Origin: UMGS1649 sp045534225 | GTDB lineage: Bacteria > Bacillota > Clostridia > TANB77 > CAG-465 | DNA length: 64,000 bases | Assembly: GCA_045534225.1 (NCBI GenBank) | Contig: JAZSJJ010000011.1 | Coordinates: forward strand, 62,001-126,000 | Direction: 5' to 3' | Part shown: in pieces, positions 52,163 to 61,204 of the stretch | Layout of the letters: each line of letters starts with the position of its first letter | How positions within the stretch are numbered: position 1 is the first letter of the stretch | Made by a program: the position numbers and the translations under genes | The notes under the pieces: model-generated | What the model was told of the DNA's origin: nothing | What the model saw: the letters and a program-made list of their open reading frames with translations, nothing else | Databases searched by the model: none

Positions 52163-53329
52163 TGTATAACAAAATTAAAATTCAAGAATTAGTTGATTTT
52201 GTAAATAATAACAAAGCTGTAGTAGACAAAGCGGTGTTTAAGGAGAAATTACAAAACGAGCTTAACTTAAAAACAGATCGTACTGTTTATTATTGCGATA
52301 ATTTTGCCGTACGTATTTCTTACTCAAAAACAGCAACTGTTTCTAACACTGTTCTTGGCCTTGCTAAAATCAAAGCATATGACAATATCCCACTTTTTGT
52401 TATAGTTGTATCACCTATAGGGCATAAAATTGTTCTAGCAAACAGCACATGTGTAAAGAAAGTTAGTCATTCATCTCACAAGTTAACACTTACAAAAATT
52501 ATTGGAAGTATTAACTTTAGTGATATCTCTAGCGAAATAGATGGATTAAAAAATATTCCAGAAAATTTTGAAAAGATTTTCAATTACCACCTAACAATTG
52601 GGTTTAATAATAACCTAAAGCGTTTAGTAGAAGCTACTTCTAATATCGAAGGATACCGGACAAAAATTTATTGTAAATAGTACTAATTTATCAATTATAG
52701 AAGATTCTGTAAATAGAGCCATGAATTTTATATCTTCAAAGGAGTTTCTTGTATTAAGAGATGAATTGAATAACAAAGTTAAAAAGGTAGAAAAAGCAAT
52801 ACTTACTGCCGCTAAAATAGACAACGTTAATTTAAGAGGCCGCATTATTGAGTATTTAATTGAGAGTCCTGAAGATGACACAAAAGCAAATATTATTAAT
52901 GGTCTAATTAGTGGTCAAACTATTCCCGAGGATGTACAGACTGTAAACACTCTTGGCGACTACAAAAAGGCTTTTGAAAAGTATAACGTTGAAATAGACA
53001 TTAAAACAAAAATAATGTTAGCAAAAAGTAGTAATCCAAAGGGATATAATATAGACAAGCTATTACATTTCTTATCTGAAGATAAATCTGTATATATGAT
53101 TTACTTAGTTGGAATAAATCCAGAAACCAATAGTATTAAGCTAAGATTATGTTCCATGTTTGATAAAAACCTTGACGGAAGAATATATGATCATTGGGCC
53201 GGAAGAAACTCTAGAGGTGAATTTCAATTTGATGGTACAAACTTAGAAAATGCGCTTGTTACAAATAGCACCACATCTATTGAGAAAGATTACGCTAAAG
53301 AATTTTTGCAAAAATTAATTGAATCCTAA
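52162..53329 (+). pseudogene. Putative type II restriction endonuclease, frameshifted
   Basis: The gene next to the methyltransferase is split into two frames. The first runs 52162-52680 (172 aa) and ends after NIEGYRTKIYCK; the other frame is open from 52631 and continues TGQKFIVNSTNLSII... to 53329. Dropping one base in 52631-52677 (for example the T at 52654) restores a product of ~388 residues. The second part has an RIIEYLI helix and VEIDIKTKI, fitting the E...(D/E)xK pattern of PD-(D/E)xK nucleases, and a later YMIYLVGI strand. With the methylase upstream it is best read as the cognate nuclease, inactive unless frameshifting or sequencing error explains it. Confidence 0.75.
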
Positions 53330-53356
53330 AATATATTTAATATTACAAAGTTAATA

Positions 53357-53385
53357 TAAAAAGCACGATTTATTCGTGCTTTTTA
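53357..53385 (+). terminator. Terminator, copy 3 of the identical hairpin
   Basis: Same 27-base core as at 50435 and 51113; it ends the restriction-modification unit. Confidence 0.95.
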
Positions 53386-53387
53386 TG

Positions 53388-53416
53388 TTGCAAAAAAAAA
53401 ATGTATATAATATAAT
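53388..53416 (+). promoter_or_regulatory. Promoter of the 53444 gene
   Basis: TTGCAA, 17 bases (mostly A), TATAAT. Confidence 0.7.
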
Positions 53417-53443
53417 TTAAGATATAATTAAGGAGGCTATATT

Positions 53444-54178
53444 ATGAAAAAATCATTTTATATGAACATAATCGCTATTTTTATGGTAGTATTCTTATCA
53501 TTTAACTTTGTTTATGCTGGTACTCTAGATTTACCATTAGAAACATTAGCATACTATATGGAAGATGATGGACATTATAAATCATTAGACACAGCTAACG
53601 CTAAGATGTCTTTTACATATGATACAGATAGTATAGATTTCAAATACGTTGTAACTAAAGGAGAAACAACTACAACTTACACTACTTCTTTTGCATTAAA
53701 CAACAATGTATTCTCTTATACATATACTGGAGATAAAACAAATGAAACACAAATAAAAGTAGATAAGGTTGCTTTCGAATCTGTTTTCTTCGCTGTTGGA
53801 GAAATGAATCTATTGCAAAGAAGTTTCCTAGAAGATATGAACAAAGATCTTTCTAGATACAACTTTGATGAATACGGAATTGAAGTGAAGACTTTTGATT
53901 ATGATTCTGGAAAAGGCATAGCTAGTTTTAGACTACACGCTACTGAAATAAGCGCATACGGAACTTCTGTAACAAAACCAATTGTTCCTGAAAACGTTCC
54001 ACAAGTTGCCGAGCCAGTTGCTAAAGGGAACCCTACTCCTGTAATAATAGCATGTGTTGTAGGCGCACTAGTAGTTTTAGCTATAATACTAGTTGTAGTA
54101 AAAGGTAAAAAAGCAGAACCAGTAAAGAAAGCTGCTAAAAAACCTGTAAAAAAAGCAACAACTAAAAAAACTAAATAA
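53444..54178 (+). CDS. Secreted, C-terminally anchored protein
   Basis: The 244-residue product has a signal peptide (residues 1-26, ending VYAG), an external beta-rich domain (~28-180), a Pro/Val linker, a membrane helix (~198-220) and a cytoplasmic Lys/Ala tail ending KKATTKKTK. Not recognised beyond that. The RBS AAGGAGG supports the ATG. It is a single-gene unit between copy 3 of the repeated hairpin and its own terminator. Confidence 0.8.
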   Translation: MKKSFYMNIIAIFMVVFLSFNFVYAGTLDLPLETLAYYMEDDGHYKSLDTANAKMSFTYDTDSIDFKYVVTKGETTTTYTTSFALNNNVFSYTYTGDKTNETQIKVDKVAFESVFFAVGEMNLLQRSFLEDMNKDLSRYNFDEYGIEVKTFDYDSGKGIASFRLHATEISAYGTSVTKPIVPENVPQVAEPVAKGNPTPVIIACVVGALVVLAIILVVVKGKKAEPVKKAAKKPVKKATTKKTK

Positions 54179-54189
54179 GTTTGATAATT

Positions 54190-54218
54190 AGAACCAGCTA
54201 CGCTGGTTCTTTTTTTTA
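54190..54218 (+). terminator. Terminator of the 53444 gene
   Basis: AGAACCAGC pairs with GCTGGTTCT around TAC, then a T8 run. Confidence 0.93.
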
Positions 54219-54234
54219 CTTATATTATCCTAAC

Positions 54235-54921
54235 TTACATTGTATCTAATATTCCAGCTTCAGATACTTCTTTTATCCCTTCTATATTATAATATGTTTC
54301 TGGTATATCCCCTACTATTACCGTTTCAGCTACTGTTACTCTAGTAACACTTGTTACCGCCCCAATATTGAAAGGTATAATTACATTTACCGTACTTGCT
54401 ATATCTATGTATATAGTATGTCTTGTTTGATTTATCCCTTCAGATATAAACTCAGTCTTAAATTCTGCTAATGTATTTCCATATGGCACTAACTTTATTT
54501 TTAGTTTTGGCCCATATCCTGAAAATATATTTAACCCTACCAGTTTAGCTAATGGGATTTTTATAATCACATCGTCTAAATTCGTAAGTTTTTCTTGTAT
54601 TCTATATGCAATTTCTGAAGACAATCTGTTCATTTCTACTATATCTGCATTTACTCCTACAATTTTTCCTTCCGTGTTATACGCAAGTTTTACTAAAGAT
54701 TCATATTCTGATTCTTTTAATATCTCTTTTACAGTTTCATTTGTAACTCCAAGAGCTACGCTTTTTGCTCTACTTTCACACGCAACTTTTATGCTTGGCG
54801 CCACTCTCTTTAGCATCACTATTCCCATTATTAACATTGACATCAATATAATTATAAAAAGGGCAAACGACCTTCTTATGTACGTTTGCCCAAACAATCT
54901 CATATAATATTTTACTCTCAT
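54235..54921 (-). CDS. yunB: Sporulation protein YunB
   Basis: YunB is made in the mother cell during sporulation and affects the spore envelope; its mechanism is unknown. The 228-residue protein has one N-terminal membrane helix (~18-37), the family phrases GVTNETVKEIL, SEGINQTRHTIYIDI and VTVAETVIVGDIPETYYNI near the C-terminus. No good RBS is seen, and the start is two bases from the upstream stop, so translation is probably coupled to the sipL-like gene. Confidence 0.9.
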   Translation of the reverse strand: MRVKYYMRLFGQTYIRRSFALFIIILMSMLIMGIVMLKRVAPSIKVACESRAKSVALGVTNETVKEILKESEYESLVKLAYNTEGKIVGVNADIVEMNRLSSEIAYRIQEKLTNLDDVIIKIPLAKLVGLNIFSGYGPKLKIKLVPYGNTLAEFKTEFISEGINQTRHTIYIDIASTVNVIIPFNIGAVTSVTRVTVAETVIVGDIPETYYNIEGIKEVSEAGILDTM

Positions 54922-54923
54922 AT

Positions 54924-56438
54924 CTATCTTATTATTAATATTTTTTGACCTATATCCAGTTTGTTTTCATCTGTTATATTATTAGTGTTCGCTATTTTAT
55001 CTACCGTTGTTTTATACTTCTTTGCTATATCCCAAAGAGTATCTCCTTTTTTTATTATATACACATACATATTATTTAATGTATCATCTTTAACATCTTC
55101 ATCTGTTATTTCATCAATTAAGATAACTTTGTCTATATTTTCTATACCCACCGCAAATTCTAAATTAATGTTTGCTTCTACGTTTCCATTTATATTGGAA
55201 ACAGCCTTGCTCACAGTTTTAATAGTAATATCTACATTTTCTTCTTTCACATCTTTGCCTAGAGATATACTATTATCTACTAACAAATCATATGTCTTAT
55301 TTTCTATCACTCCAGTATCTTGATTTACAAAAGAGACTCCCAGTTTAACTACTCCATCCACGTACAAATTCTCGCCTACAACTTTAGTATTCAATTGTTC
55401 GGTCGAAACAGTTGTTGTTACTACTCTATTCTTTGCTTCTGTTGTGCCTACACTCTCTTTAATAGTAATTGTTTTACTAATAATATCTTTATTCTTTACC
55501 ACCACAACATCTTTAGCATCGTATTTAAGATTGCTTTTTGTACTATAAAAGTCTTTAATATATGTTATTTCTTTTTCTTCATAAAGGACCACGTTTACAT
55601 TTATCTCCGCTTTAGCATTTAGTATATTATTTTCATTTAGCGTTAGTTCAAGATTTCTTAATGTATAATTTATATCCCATTTATATTCCTCTTTAATGTT
55701 TTCAAACTCTATCATCCCTGCAAACGGCACTTCAGTAGTATATGTAAATATATTGTTTGTATCTTGCTCAACATACATTACTTCTAGACTTATATCTCCT
55801 TTTACAAGGATTTTATTATAACTTACCTTGTAGTCTGTATTTGTTATACCAGCTCCTACTCTCAATATTTCTCCTATTTTAGGCGTTGAATCTGATATTA
55901 TTATATCTTCATTTGTATCCAGTATTTCCTCTTTGATATCTATAACATTATAGAAAGTATCGCTTACTTTTTTAGACTCAATATCCTCTTCTCCTTCCAT
56001 ACCTGTTATAATACCCACATCTGTATTTTCTCTTACTACATATTTATATACTAACTCTACCTTAATTCCTATTTTTCTTTCATTCGGCAATGAATATACA
56101 ACATTTCTTACTGCAATTTTTACACTCTCGTTCATGTTTTTCTTTGCTTCTGGCACATTAATACTTTGTGTAAACGGATATGTTGCAGTTATCCCTCTTG
56201 TCTTATCTTCGTCCATACTTCTATATATAATGTAATATGTAATTTCCCCGCTTACTCTTATTCCTCCATCATATACATCTGTATTTGAAATGTATGGTAC
56301 TGCTTCCACTTGTACAATTTTCATAACATCTGGTTTAGAATCTGGTACCAATATATCCTGTTCCAACCATAATATTTGTGTATTTCTAGCAATTATTTTA
56401 TCTAATTTCAAAAGCTCTTTATCTGTTTTTATAGCCAT
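54924..56438 (-). CDS. SPOCS-domain and LysM spore protein (SipL-like)
   Basis: The 504-residue protein has SPOCS/DUF3794 domains (ILVPDSKPDVMKIVQVEA near residue 30, repeated as DIIISDSTPKIGEILRVGAG near ~190) and a C-terminal LysM domain (VYIIKKGDTLWDIAKKYKTT ... NKLDIGQKILII). This is the architecture of SipL in Clostridioides, which tethers SpoIVA and coat layers to the forespore. The ATG at 56438 has a TAGGAGG site; the frame to 56519 is rejected. With yunB it forms a sporulation operon. Confidence 0.88.
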   Translation of the reverse strand: MAIKTDKELLKLDKIIARNTQILWLEQDILVPDSKPDVMKIVQVEAVPYISNTDVYDGGIRVSGEITYYIIYRSMDEDKTRGITATYPFTQSINVPEAKKNMNESVKIAVRNVVYSLPNERKIGIKVELVYKYVVRENTDVGIITGMEGEEDIESKKVSDTFYNVIDIKEEILDTNEDIIISDSTPKIGEILRVGAGITNTDYKVSYNKILVKGDISLEVMYVEQDTNNIFTYTTEVPFAGMIEFENIKEEYKWDINYTLRNLELTLNENNILNAKAEINVNVVLYEEKEITYIKDFYSTKSNLKYDAKDVVVVKNKDIISKTITIKESVGTTEAKNRVVTTTVSTEQLNTKVVGENLYVDGVVKLGVSFVNQDTGVIENKTYDLLVDNSISLGKDVKEENVDITIKTVSKAVSNINGNVEANINLEFAVGIENIDKVILIDEITDEDVKDDTLNNMYVYIIKKGDTLWDIAKKYKTTVDKIANTNNITDENKLDIGQKILIIR

Positions 56439-56603
56439 TTCATACCTCCTATTTAGTACATATATATGACTATATTTATTTTTTATTCCTAACAATTCAC
56501 AAAAAGAAAAAACTTTCATATACTACAATATATAAAGGCTAAGCAAAAGCACTTTATATACCTGTTTAATAATTAATAATTAATAATTTGTAATCTCCTA
56601 TAA

Positions 56604-56640
56604 ATAAAACCACAAGGAATATATCCCTTGTGGTTATTGT
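56604..56640 (-). terminator. Terminator after lemA
   Basis: AACCACAAGG pairs with CCTTGTGGTT (56608-56635). Confidence 0.85.
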
Positions 56641-56652
56641 GTTAGTTTTTAT

Positions 56653-57318
56653 TTAATTATTAAAAGTTGTTTTAACAGCTTGTCTTTCAACTTCTGTAGC
56701 TTCGAATAAAGTCGCCTCAGCAAATCCAAAGATATTAGCTATTATGCTATTTGGGAACTTAAGTCTCTTTGTATTGTACTCAGTTACTTCAATATTATAT
56801 ATTCTTCTTGCTGCTTGCAGTTGACTTTCAACCTTAGTTAATAACTTTTGTAGGTTTAAGAATGATTCATTTGCTTTAAGTTCTGGATATGCTTCGACCA
56901 AACCTAAAAGATTTGTAAATCTTTCATTTAATTCTTGATTTTGTCTCATGTTACCTTGTTCTCTGTTATCATATTCTGCTCTTAGCATTGTTATTTGTTC
57001 TAGAACTGTTGCTTCATGTTTAGCGTACCCTTTTACTGTTTCAACTATGTTAGGTATTAAATCAAAACGTTGCTTTAAATATACATCTATTCCACTACTT
57101 GCTTGCTTTACTTTTTGTCTAGCATTAACAAGTGAATTGTACATTGCAATTATCCATATTACTATTGCAGCAATCACTATTAAAAGTAAATGTGTACCTG
57201 TTAGTTTAATATCAAATACATGTGTAAGTACTGTTAGTGGTGGTATCACCATAAACATAGCCACAATTGCTATTATTATAGCCGCCGGATTTACTTCTCC
57301 TCTTTTATATTTATTCAT
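56653..57318 (-). CDS. lemA: LemA family protein
   Basis: The 221-residue product has two N-terminal membrane helices (~10-28 and ~38-57), then the LemA core: YNSLVNARQKVKQASSGIDVYLKQRFDLIPNIVETVKGYAKHE and NIEVTEYNTKRLKFP with the closing AEATLFEA. LemA proteins are of uncertain role and often pair with DUF3137 or DUF2207 partners, as here. The RBS AAGGAGA supports the ATG. Confidence 0.95.
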   Translation of the reverse strand: MNKYKRGEVNPAAIIIAIVAMFMVIPPLTVLTHVFDIKLTGTHLLLIVIAAIVIWIIAMYNSLVNARQKVKQASSGIDVYLKQRFDLIPNIVETVKGYAKHEATVLEQITMLRAEYDNREQGNMRQNQELNERFTNLLGLVEAYPELKANESFLNLQKLLTKVESQLQAARRIYNIEVTEYNTKRLKFPNSIIANIFGFAEATLFEATEVERQAVKTTFNN

Positions 57319-57329
57319 ATTACTTCTCC

Positions 57330-58256
57330 TTATACTACTATTTCATCTATTACTTTATATATATGTTTTGAAAGGCTCATCATCGCTTCAATAACATTAT
57401 AATATTTTTCAAGAGTTTGGTATTCCATAGAGTCCTTAAATATATTAGGTTCAAACACTTCTCCTGTATAAACTCTCATGTATATTGTATCATGAATTAC
57501 ATGTATTTCAAATGAATATTTGTATTTTTCATACATATCTACCATTTCTGCCATTACATCTGCCGTTAATAATCTAACTGCCATTATTTGATCTTCAGCT
57601 TCAACATCAAATTTCTTTTCAAATTCTGGCGAATCTAATTTTACTTTAGAGCTACCTGCAGACCAATTCCTTTTGATGTATACATCTGTACCTATATTTT
57701 TATCTATCTTCATTTTAGAAGCCAAACCATAGAATATCGTTACATATGATGTATTTCCATCGCTATCTCTATCTTCTCTTTCCGTATGAACTTCACAAAA
57801 CTCCATTTTAGTTTCTACGCCTTCTTTTAATTTCATTGGCGCTACAATTAAATCTTCTGAACTATATCTATCTATCCAATCTCTATAACCCGCCTCTTTA
57901 TATTGTTCACGTGTCCAACCAGCTTCTGGACTATATGTTGCACCTTCGAAAACATTGGTTATTAATGGTACTATTATTTTCTCTTTGAATAGTTTTTTAT
58001 ATTTGTATGTTGGCGATTCTTTTATTTTGCTTGCACTTGATCCTTTTATTATTGCTGTTATTGCAAATATAAATACTATTGGTATAAGAATAACTCCAAG
58101 TCCTGTAAATGCTAATAATATAAACAAAGCGAAAAAGCCCACTACATACCATATTATTTTCTTAGTTTCTTCTTTACTTTTAAGCCTTAGGTCTTCTAAT
58201 TCCACTTTATTTTCATCATATAACTTTCTATATAAATCTCTGAAATTTTGTTTCAT
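57330..58256 (-). CDS. DUF3137 membrane protein
   Basis: The 308-residue protein has one or two membrane helices (~35-75) and a cytoplasmic domain matching DUF3137: AGYRDWIDRYSSEDLI, TSYVTIFYGLASKM and the C-terminal NVIEAMMSLSKHIYKVI. Partnered with LemA 11 bases downstream. A second, distant copy lies at 58418. Function is unknown. Confidence 0.82.
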   Translation of the reverse strand: MKQNFRDLYRKLYDENKVELEDLRLKSKEETKKIIWYVVGFFALFILLAFTGLGVILIPIVFIFAITAIIKGSSASKIKESPTYKYKKLFKEKIIVPLITNVFEGATYSPEAGWTREQYKEAGYRDWIDRYSSEDLIVAPMKLKEGVETKMEFCEVHTEREDRDSDGNTSYVTIFYGLASKMKIDKNIGTDVYIKRNWSAGSSKVKLDSPEFEKKFDVEAEDQIMAVRLLTADVMAEMVDMYEKYKYSFEIHVIHDTIYMRVYTGEVFEPNIFKDSMEYQTLEKYYNVIEAMMSLSKHIYKVIDEIVV

Positions 58257-58270
58257 GTTTTCACCTCTAC

Positions 58271-58346
58271 TGGAGCTTCTAACCAGAATTGAACTGGTGA
58301 CCTCATCCTTACCATGGATGCGCTCTACCTACTGAGCTATAGAAGC
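58271..58346 (-). tRNA. tRNA-Thr (anticodon GGT)
   Basis: The minus strand folds as a cloverleaf: acceptor GCTTCTA/TAGAAGC, D arm AGCTCAGTAGGTAGAGC, anticodon stem CATCC/GGATG with loop ATGGTAA (anticodon GGT), variable AGGTC, T arm with GTTCAATTC, and an encoded CCA after a U discriminator. It reads ACC/ACU. It sits between the two DUF3137 genes. Confidence 0.95.
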
Positions 58347-58373
58347 ATTTATGAGATTATATCACATAAGAAA

Positions 58374-58408
58374 ATAAAGTAAAACACAATATATATGTTT
58401 TACTTTAT
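58374..58408 (-). terminator. Terminator after the 58418 gene
   Basis: AATAAAGTAAAACA pairs with TGTTTTACTTTATT. Confidence 0.75.
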
Positions 58409-58417
58409 TTTTATACA

Positions 58418-59278
58418 TTATTTTATTTCTAATTTTTCTACATTTGCATATAACATATGTACTAATTCTGTTAATTCTTTCATTATATTGTAATGATTAT
58501 CTACTACTATTCTATCTATATCACTACCATTAAATGTTTGAACTATTTTAGATTTACCTATTACTCTTACATTAAGTTTGTTTTTTAATATGCTCACTTC
58601 TACTATATAATTATATTTCTTGTATATTTCTACCATGAAATTCATTACTTCGTCTGTTAGTATTTTACCAACTAAATTTTTATTCATCGCCATAACATCA
58701 AAAACATTTTCGAAGTACTTATTATCCATTTCATGTTTGAATACATTTCCAAAAGCATATTTCCCTTCTGTGCTTACTTTTATTTTACTTCTTATATCTT
58801 TAGTTAAAGTTGTTCTTCCATATATTCCATAGAACGGATCTTTAGCGCCTTCTGTTATTTCATGTGTTACATCATAAAGTTCTATTTCATTTACTTTTTC
58901 ACCATTAATTGTTAAAGGTACTATCATCTTATCCCTTGACTTAAATTCATCACAAGAATCTACAAACTCAGATAATAGATATTCTTCTTTTTCAATTCCT
59001 TCTTCAGGGAATCTTTCTGCTTCTGGCAATACCACTTTTACTATCTTTGGAGATAATTCATTTATTATTATTCCAGCAAAATCTTGCGCTTCATGTTTTA
59101 TATCTTTAGCGGCAGAAATAGCTGCTAAAATTATTACTAATGGTATAGCAATTACCATTCCAACTACTATGTTAAAGAAACTTATTACTATTCCAACACC
59201 TATTAAGAAGTATAAGAATTTCTTTATCTTTTCCTTTTTCTCTTGTTCTTTTCTTGCCATTTCTTCTCTTAAGCTCAT
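58418..59278 (-). CDS. DUF3137-like membrane protein (paralogue)
   Basis: The 286-residue product has two hydrophobic helices (~20-55) and a cytoplasmic domain with FYGIYGRTTLTKDIRSKIKV and a C-terminal HYNIMKELTELVHML resembling the end of the LemA-partner protein (YYNVIEAMMSLSKHI). It is therefore a divergent paralogue, separated from it by the tRNA. The RBS GAGGTGA supports the ATG. Confidence 0.75.
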   Translation of the reverse strand: MSLREEMARKEQEKKEKIKKFLYFLIGVGIVISFFNIVVGMVIAIPLVIILAAISAAKDIKHEAQDFAGIIINELSPKIVKVVLPEAERFPEEGIEKEEYLLSEFVDSCDEFKSRDKMIVPLTINGEKVNEIELYDVTHEITEGAKDPFYGIYGRTTLTKDIRSKIKVSTEGKYAFGNVFKHEMDNKYFENVFDVMAMNKNLVGKILTDEVMNFMVEIYKKYNYIVEVSILKNKLNVRVIGKSKIVQTFNGSDIDRIVVDNHYNIMKELTELVHMLYANVEKLEIK

Positions 59279-59356
59279 ATTCTCACCTCATTTTATCTAT
59301 CTCTTCTAATTAAAAAATTATATCACATACGAAAAATAAAGTGCAACCAAATATTG

Positions 59357-60049
59357 TTATTTTTCTTCTAATATGAACTTATTTAGTTTTTTAGCAACTT
59401 TTGTTTCAATTCTAGATACATATGACCTAGATATATTTAACATATCTGCTATCTCTTGCTGCGTTTTTTCTTTTTCACCATTTAATCCATATCTCATATT
59501 AATAATACATCTATCTCTGCTATTTAATTTAGTATCGATATATTTTATCATATCTTCTGTAATAACTTTGTTATATATATTATCTATTGGATCAATACTT
59601 TCCTCTTCTATTACATCAATTAGTTCCATATCATTTCCATCTTTATCTGTCCCAATAACACTGTTTATTGAAACGTCCCCACTTGTCTTTTTTAGACCTC
59701 TTAAATGCATAAGTATTTCATTTTCTATGCATCTGCTACAATATGTAGAAAGCTTAAAACCTTTATCTTCCTTAAAGCTATCTACTCCTTTAATTAATCC
59801 AATTGTTCCAATAGATATATATTCTTCGTTATCCTGTGTTGTCGCCGCATACTTTTTAGCAATATGTGCAACAAGCCTCAAATTGTGTTCTATAAGCTTA
59901 TTTCTTGCTGCTTTATCTCCAGCAAAATTTTTCTTTAATAAATATTCTTCTTCACTTTTACTTAGTGCTTCTGGGAATAATTTCTCTTCAGATATATATC
60001 CGAAAAGTAAAAATACATAAGACAATATGTTAGATAAAAACTGTAACAT
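59357..60049 (-). CDS. sigK: Sporulation sigma factor SigmaK
   Basis: SigmaK directs late mother-cell transcription. The 230-residue protein has an N-terminal hydrophobic stretch (MLQFLSNILSYVFLLFGYI), a likely pro-sequence, then FPEALSKSEEEYLL, ARNKLIEHNLRLVAHIAKKY, ISIGTIGLIKGVDSF, STYCSRCIENEILMHLR and the sigma-4 helix QQEIADMLNISRSYVSRIE. The gene is uninterrupted, with no skin element. The ATG at 60049 with AGAGGTG is preferred over the in-frame 60070. The pro-sequence implies proteolytic activation, unlike C. difficile SigK. Confidence 0.95.
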   Translation of the reverse strand: MLQFLSNILSYVFLLFGYISEEKLFPEALSKSEEEYLLKKNFAGDKAARNKLIEHNLRLVAHIAKKYAATTQDNEEYISIGTIGLIKGVDSFKEDKGFKLSTYCSRCIENEILMHLRGLKKTSGDVSINSVIGTDKDGNDMELIDVIEEESIDPIDNIYNKVITEDMIKYIDTKLNSRDRCIINMRYGLNGEKEKTQQEIADMLNISRSYVSRIETKVAKKLNKFILEEK

Positions 60050-60163
60050 ATATTTCACCTCTATATACATTTGTATTTATAAAAAATATTTTTTTGCCTG
60101 TCACGCAAATCCATTTTGTATAATTTTATACATATTACAAACAATATATATGAGGTGAAAATA

Positions 60164-60358
60164 ATGAGTAAAAATGAAGGTCATCAAAAAATTAAATGCA
60201 CAGTTGCAGACTGTACTCACAATTGTATAGAAGATTCTACTTGTAGGCTAGAAGAAATATCTGTTTGTAACTGCAATGCAGTTAAAACAAAAGATCCTAA
60301 GAAGGATACCGCTTGCGCATCATATAGATACGATGACGTACAGCCAATAGAAAAATAA
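60164..60358 (+). CDS. DUF1540 cysteine-rich small protein
   Basis: The 64-residue product carries a cysteine array (KCTVADCTHN, CIEDSTCRLEEISVCNC, TACASYRYD) typical of DUF1540, probably metal binding. The ATG at 60164 has a GAGGTGA site; the in-frame ATG at 60116 lacks one. It is divergent from sigK and ends at a bidirectional terminator. Many family members are sporulation-associated, which would fit sigK next door, but no clear sporulation promoter was found. Confidence 0.85.
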   Translation: MSKNEGHQKIKCTVADCTHNCIEDSTCRLEEISVCNCNAVKTKDPKKDTACASYRYDDVQPIEK

Positions 60359-60380
60359 TACATATTTAAGAAATAAAAAA

Positions 60381-60416
60381 AAGAACCAGCCACAGTAAAT
60401 TACTGTGGCTGGTTTA
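60381..60416. terminator. Bidirectional terminator
   Basis: AACCAGCCACAGT pairs with ACTGTGGCTGGTT (13 bp). It lies between DUF1540 on + and nadK on -. Confidence 0.92.
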
Positions 60417-60418
60417 AG

Positions 60419-61204
60419 TTAGATGAGCTTTTCACGAATCTTCTTTACGAAGCTGTTTTTTCTATCAGTTAAGGTAATCATGTATCTATCCGAGTACGAG
60501 ATAGTAATACTGTTGTAATTACCTTCAAAAACATTGATGCCATCTGCAATGATTTTGATGCTGCTTTCATTTGCAGGAGTAAGGAGTATATCCATTCCTG
60601 ATGGAATGCAAATGCTCTTTGGCATACAGTGTATTTTGCTGTTAACAATTGCTTCGATGGGAGTCATCTGAATTGCTTCAATTGATGGAAACATTATACT
60701 TCCTACAGAAGAAATGTTTCTTGCAGTTGAACCCGTTGGGGTTGCAAAAATGAGTCCAGTACCAACGAAGGTTTCAAGAAATTCATAACCGATGTTTACA
60801 TTTGCTCTAAAGGTTTTATCTTCAGCATTAAGAACGTTAAACTCATTTACTGCATAAAAAGTTCTTTCTTTACCTGCAGTATTTACAGTGAGTTTTACAT
60901 ATCTCAAATGCTCTTCGATATAATTTGGAATGTTTTCTACGAACATCTTTGCACTGGTAATATCGAAACTCTGCATGAAACCTAAAGTTCCACAATTTAT
61001 TCCGATATACCTAGTTTCCGTATCGTAGTTGTTATCACTTATCCACTTGATAAACGTTCCATCTCCTCCAAAGCCGATTACAATGTCCGGGTTTTCATCC
61101 GTAACTTCGTATCCAGCGGCTATTAGTTCTTTCCGTACTTCTTCTGAAACAACCCACGCGTTGTTTTTGGTACTGTTTACATAGAGTTTAACTTTCTTCA
61201 TCAT
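60419..61204 (-). CDS. nadK: NAD kinase
   Basis: NadK makes NADP from NAD. The 261-residue protein has the GGDGT motif in GFGGDGTFIKW, GINCGTLGFMQSF, FNVLNAED in place of the usual NE/D segment and TPTGSTARNISSVGS (usually TPTGSTAY). The start at 61204 (ATGATG) fits the AGG/GGAGG site; the longer frame to 61249 is rejected. It overlaps the PHP gene's end by 17 bases. Codons are GC-richer with ATT/ATC for Ile, unlike sigK and tcdA around it. Confidence 0.93.
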   Translation of the reverse strand: MMKKVKLYVNSTKNNAWVVSEEVRKELIAAGYEVTDENPDIVIGFGGDGTFIKWISDNNYDTETRYIGINCGTLGFMQSFDITSAKMFVENIPNYIEEHLRYVKLTVNTAGKERTFYAVNEFNVLNAEDKTFRANVNIGYEFLETFVGTGLIFATPTGSTARNISSVGSIMFPSIEAIQMTPIEAIVNSKIHCMPKSICIPSGMDILLTPANESSIKIIADGINVFEGNYNSITISYSDRYMITLTDRKNSFVKKIREKLI

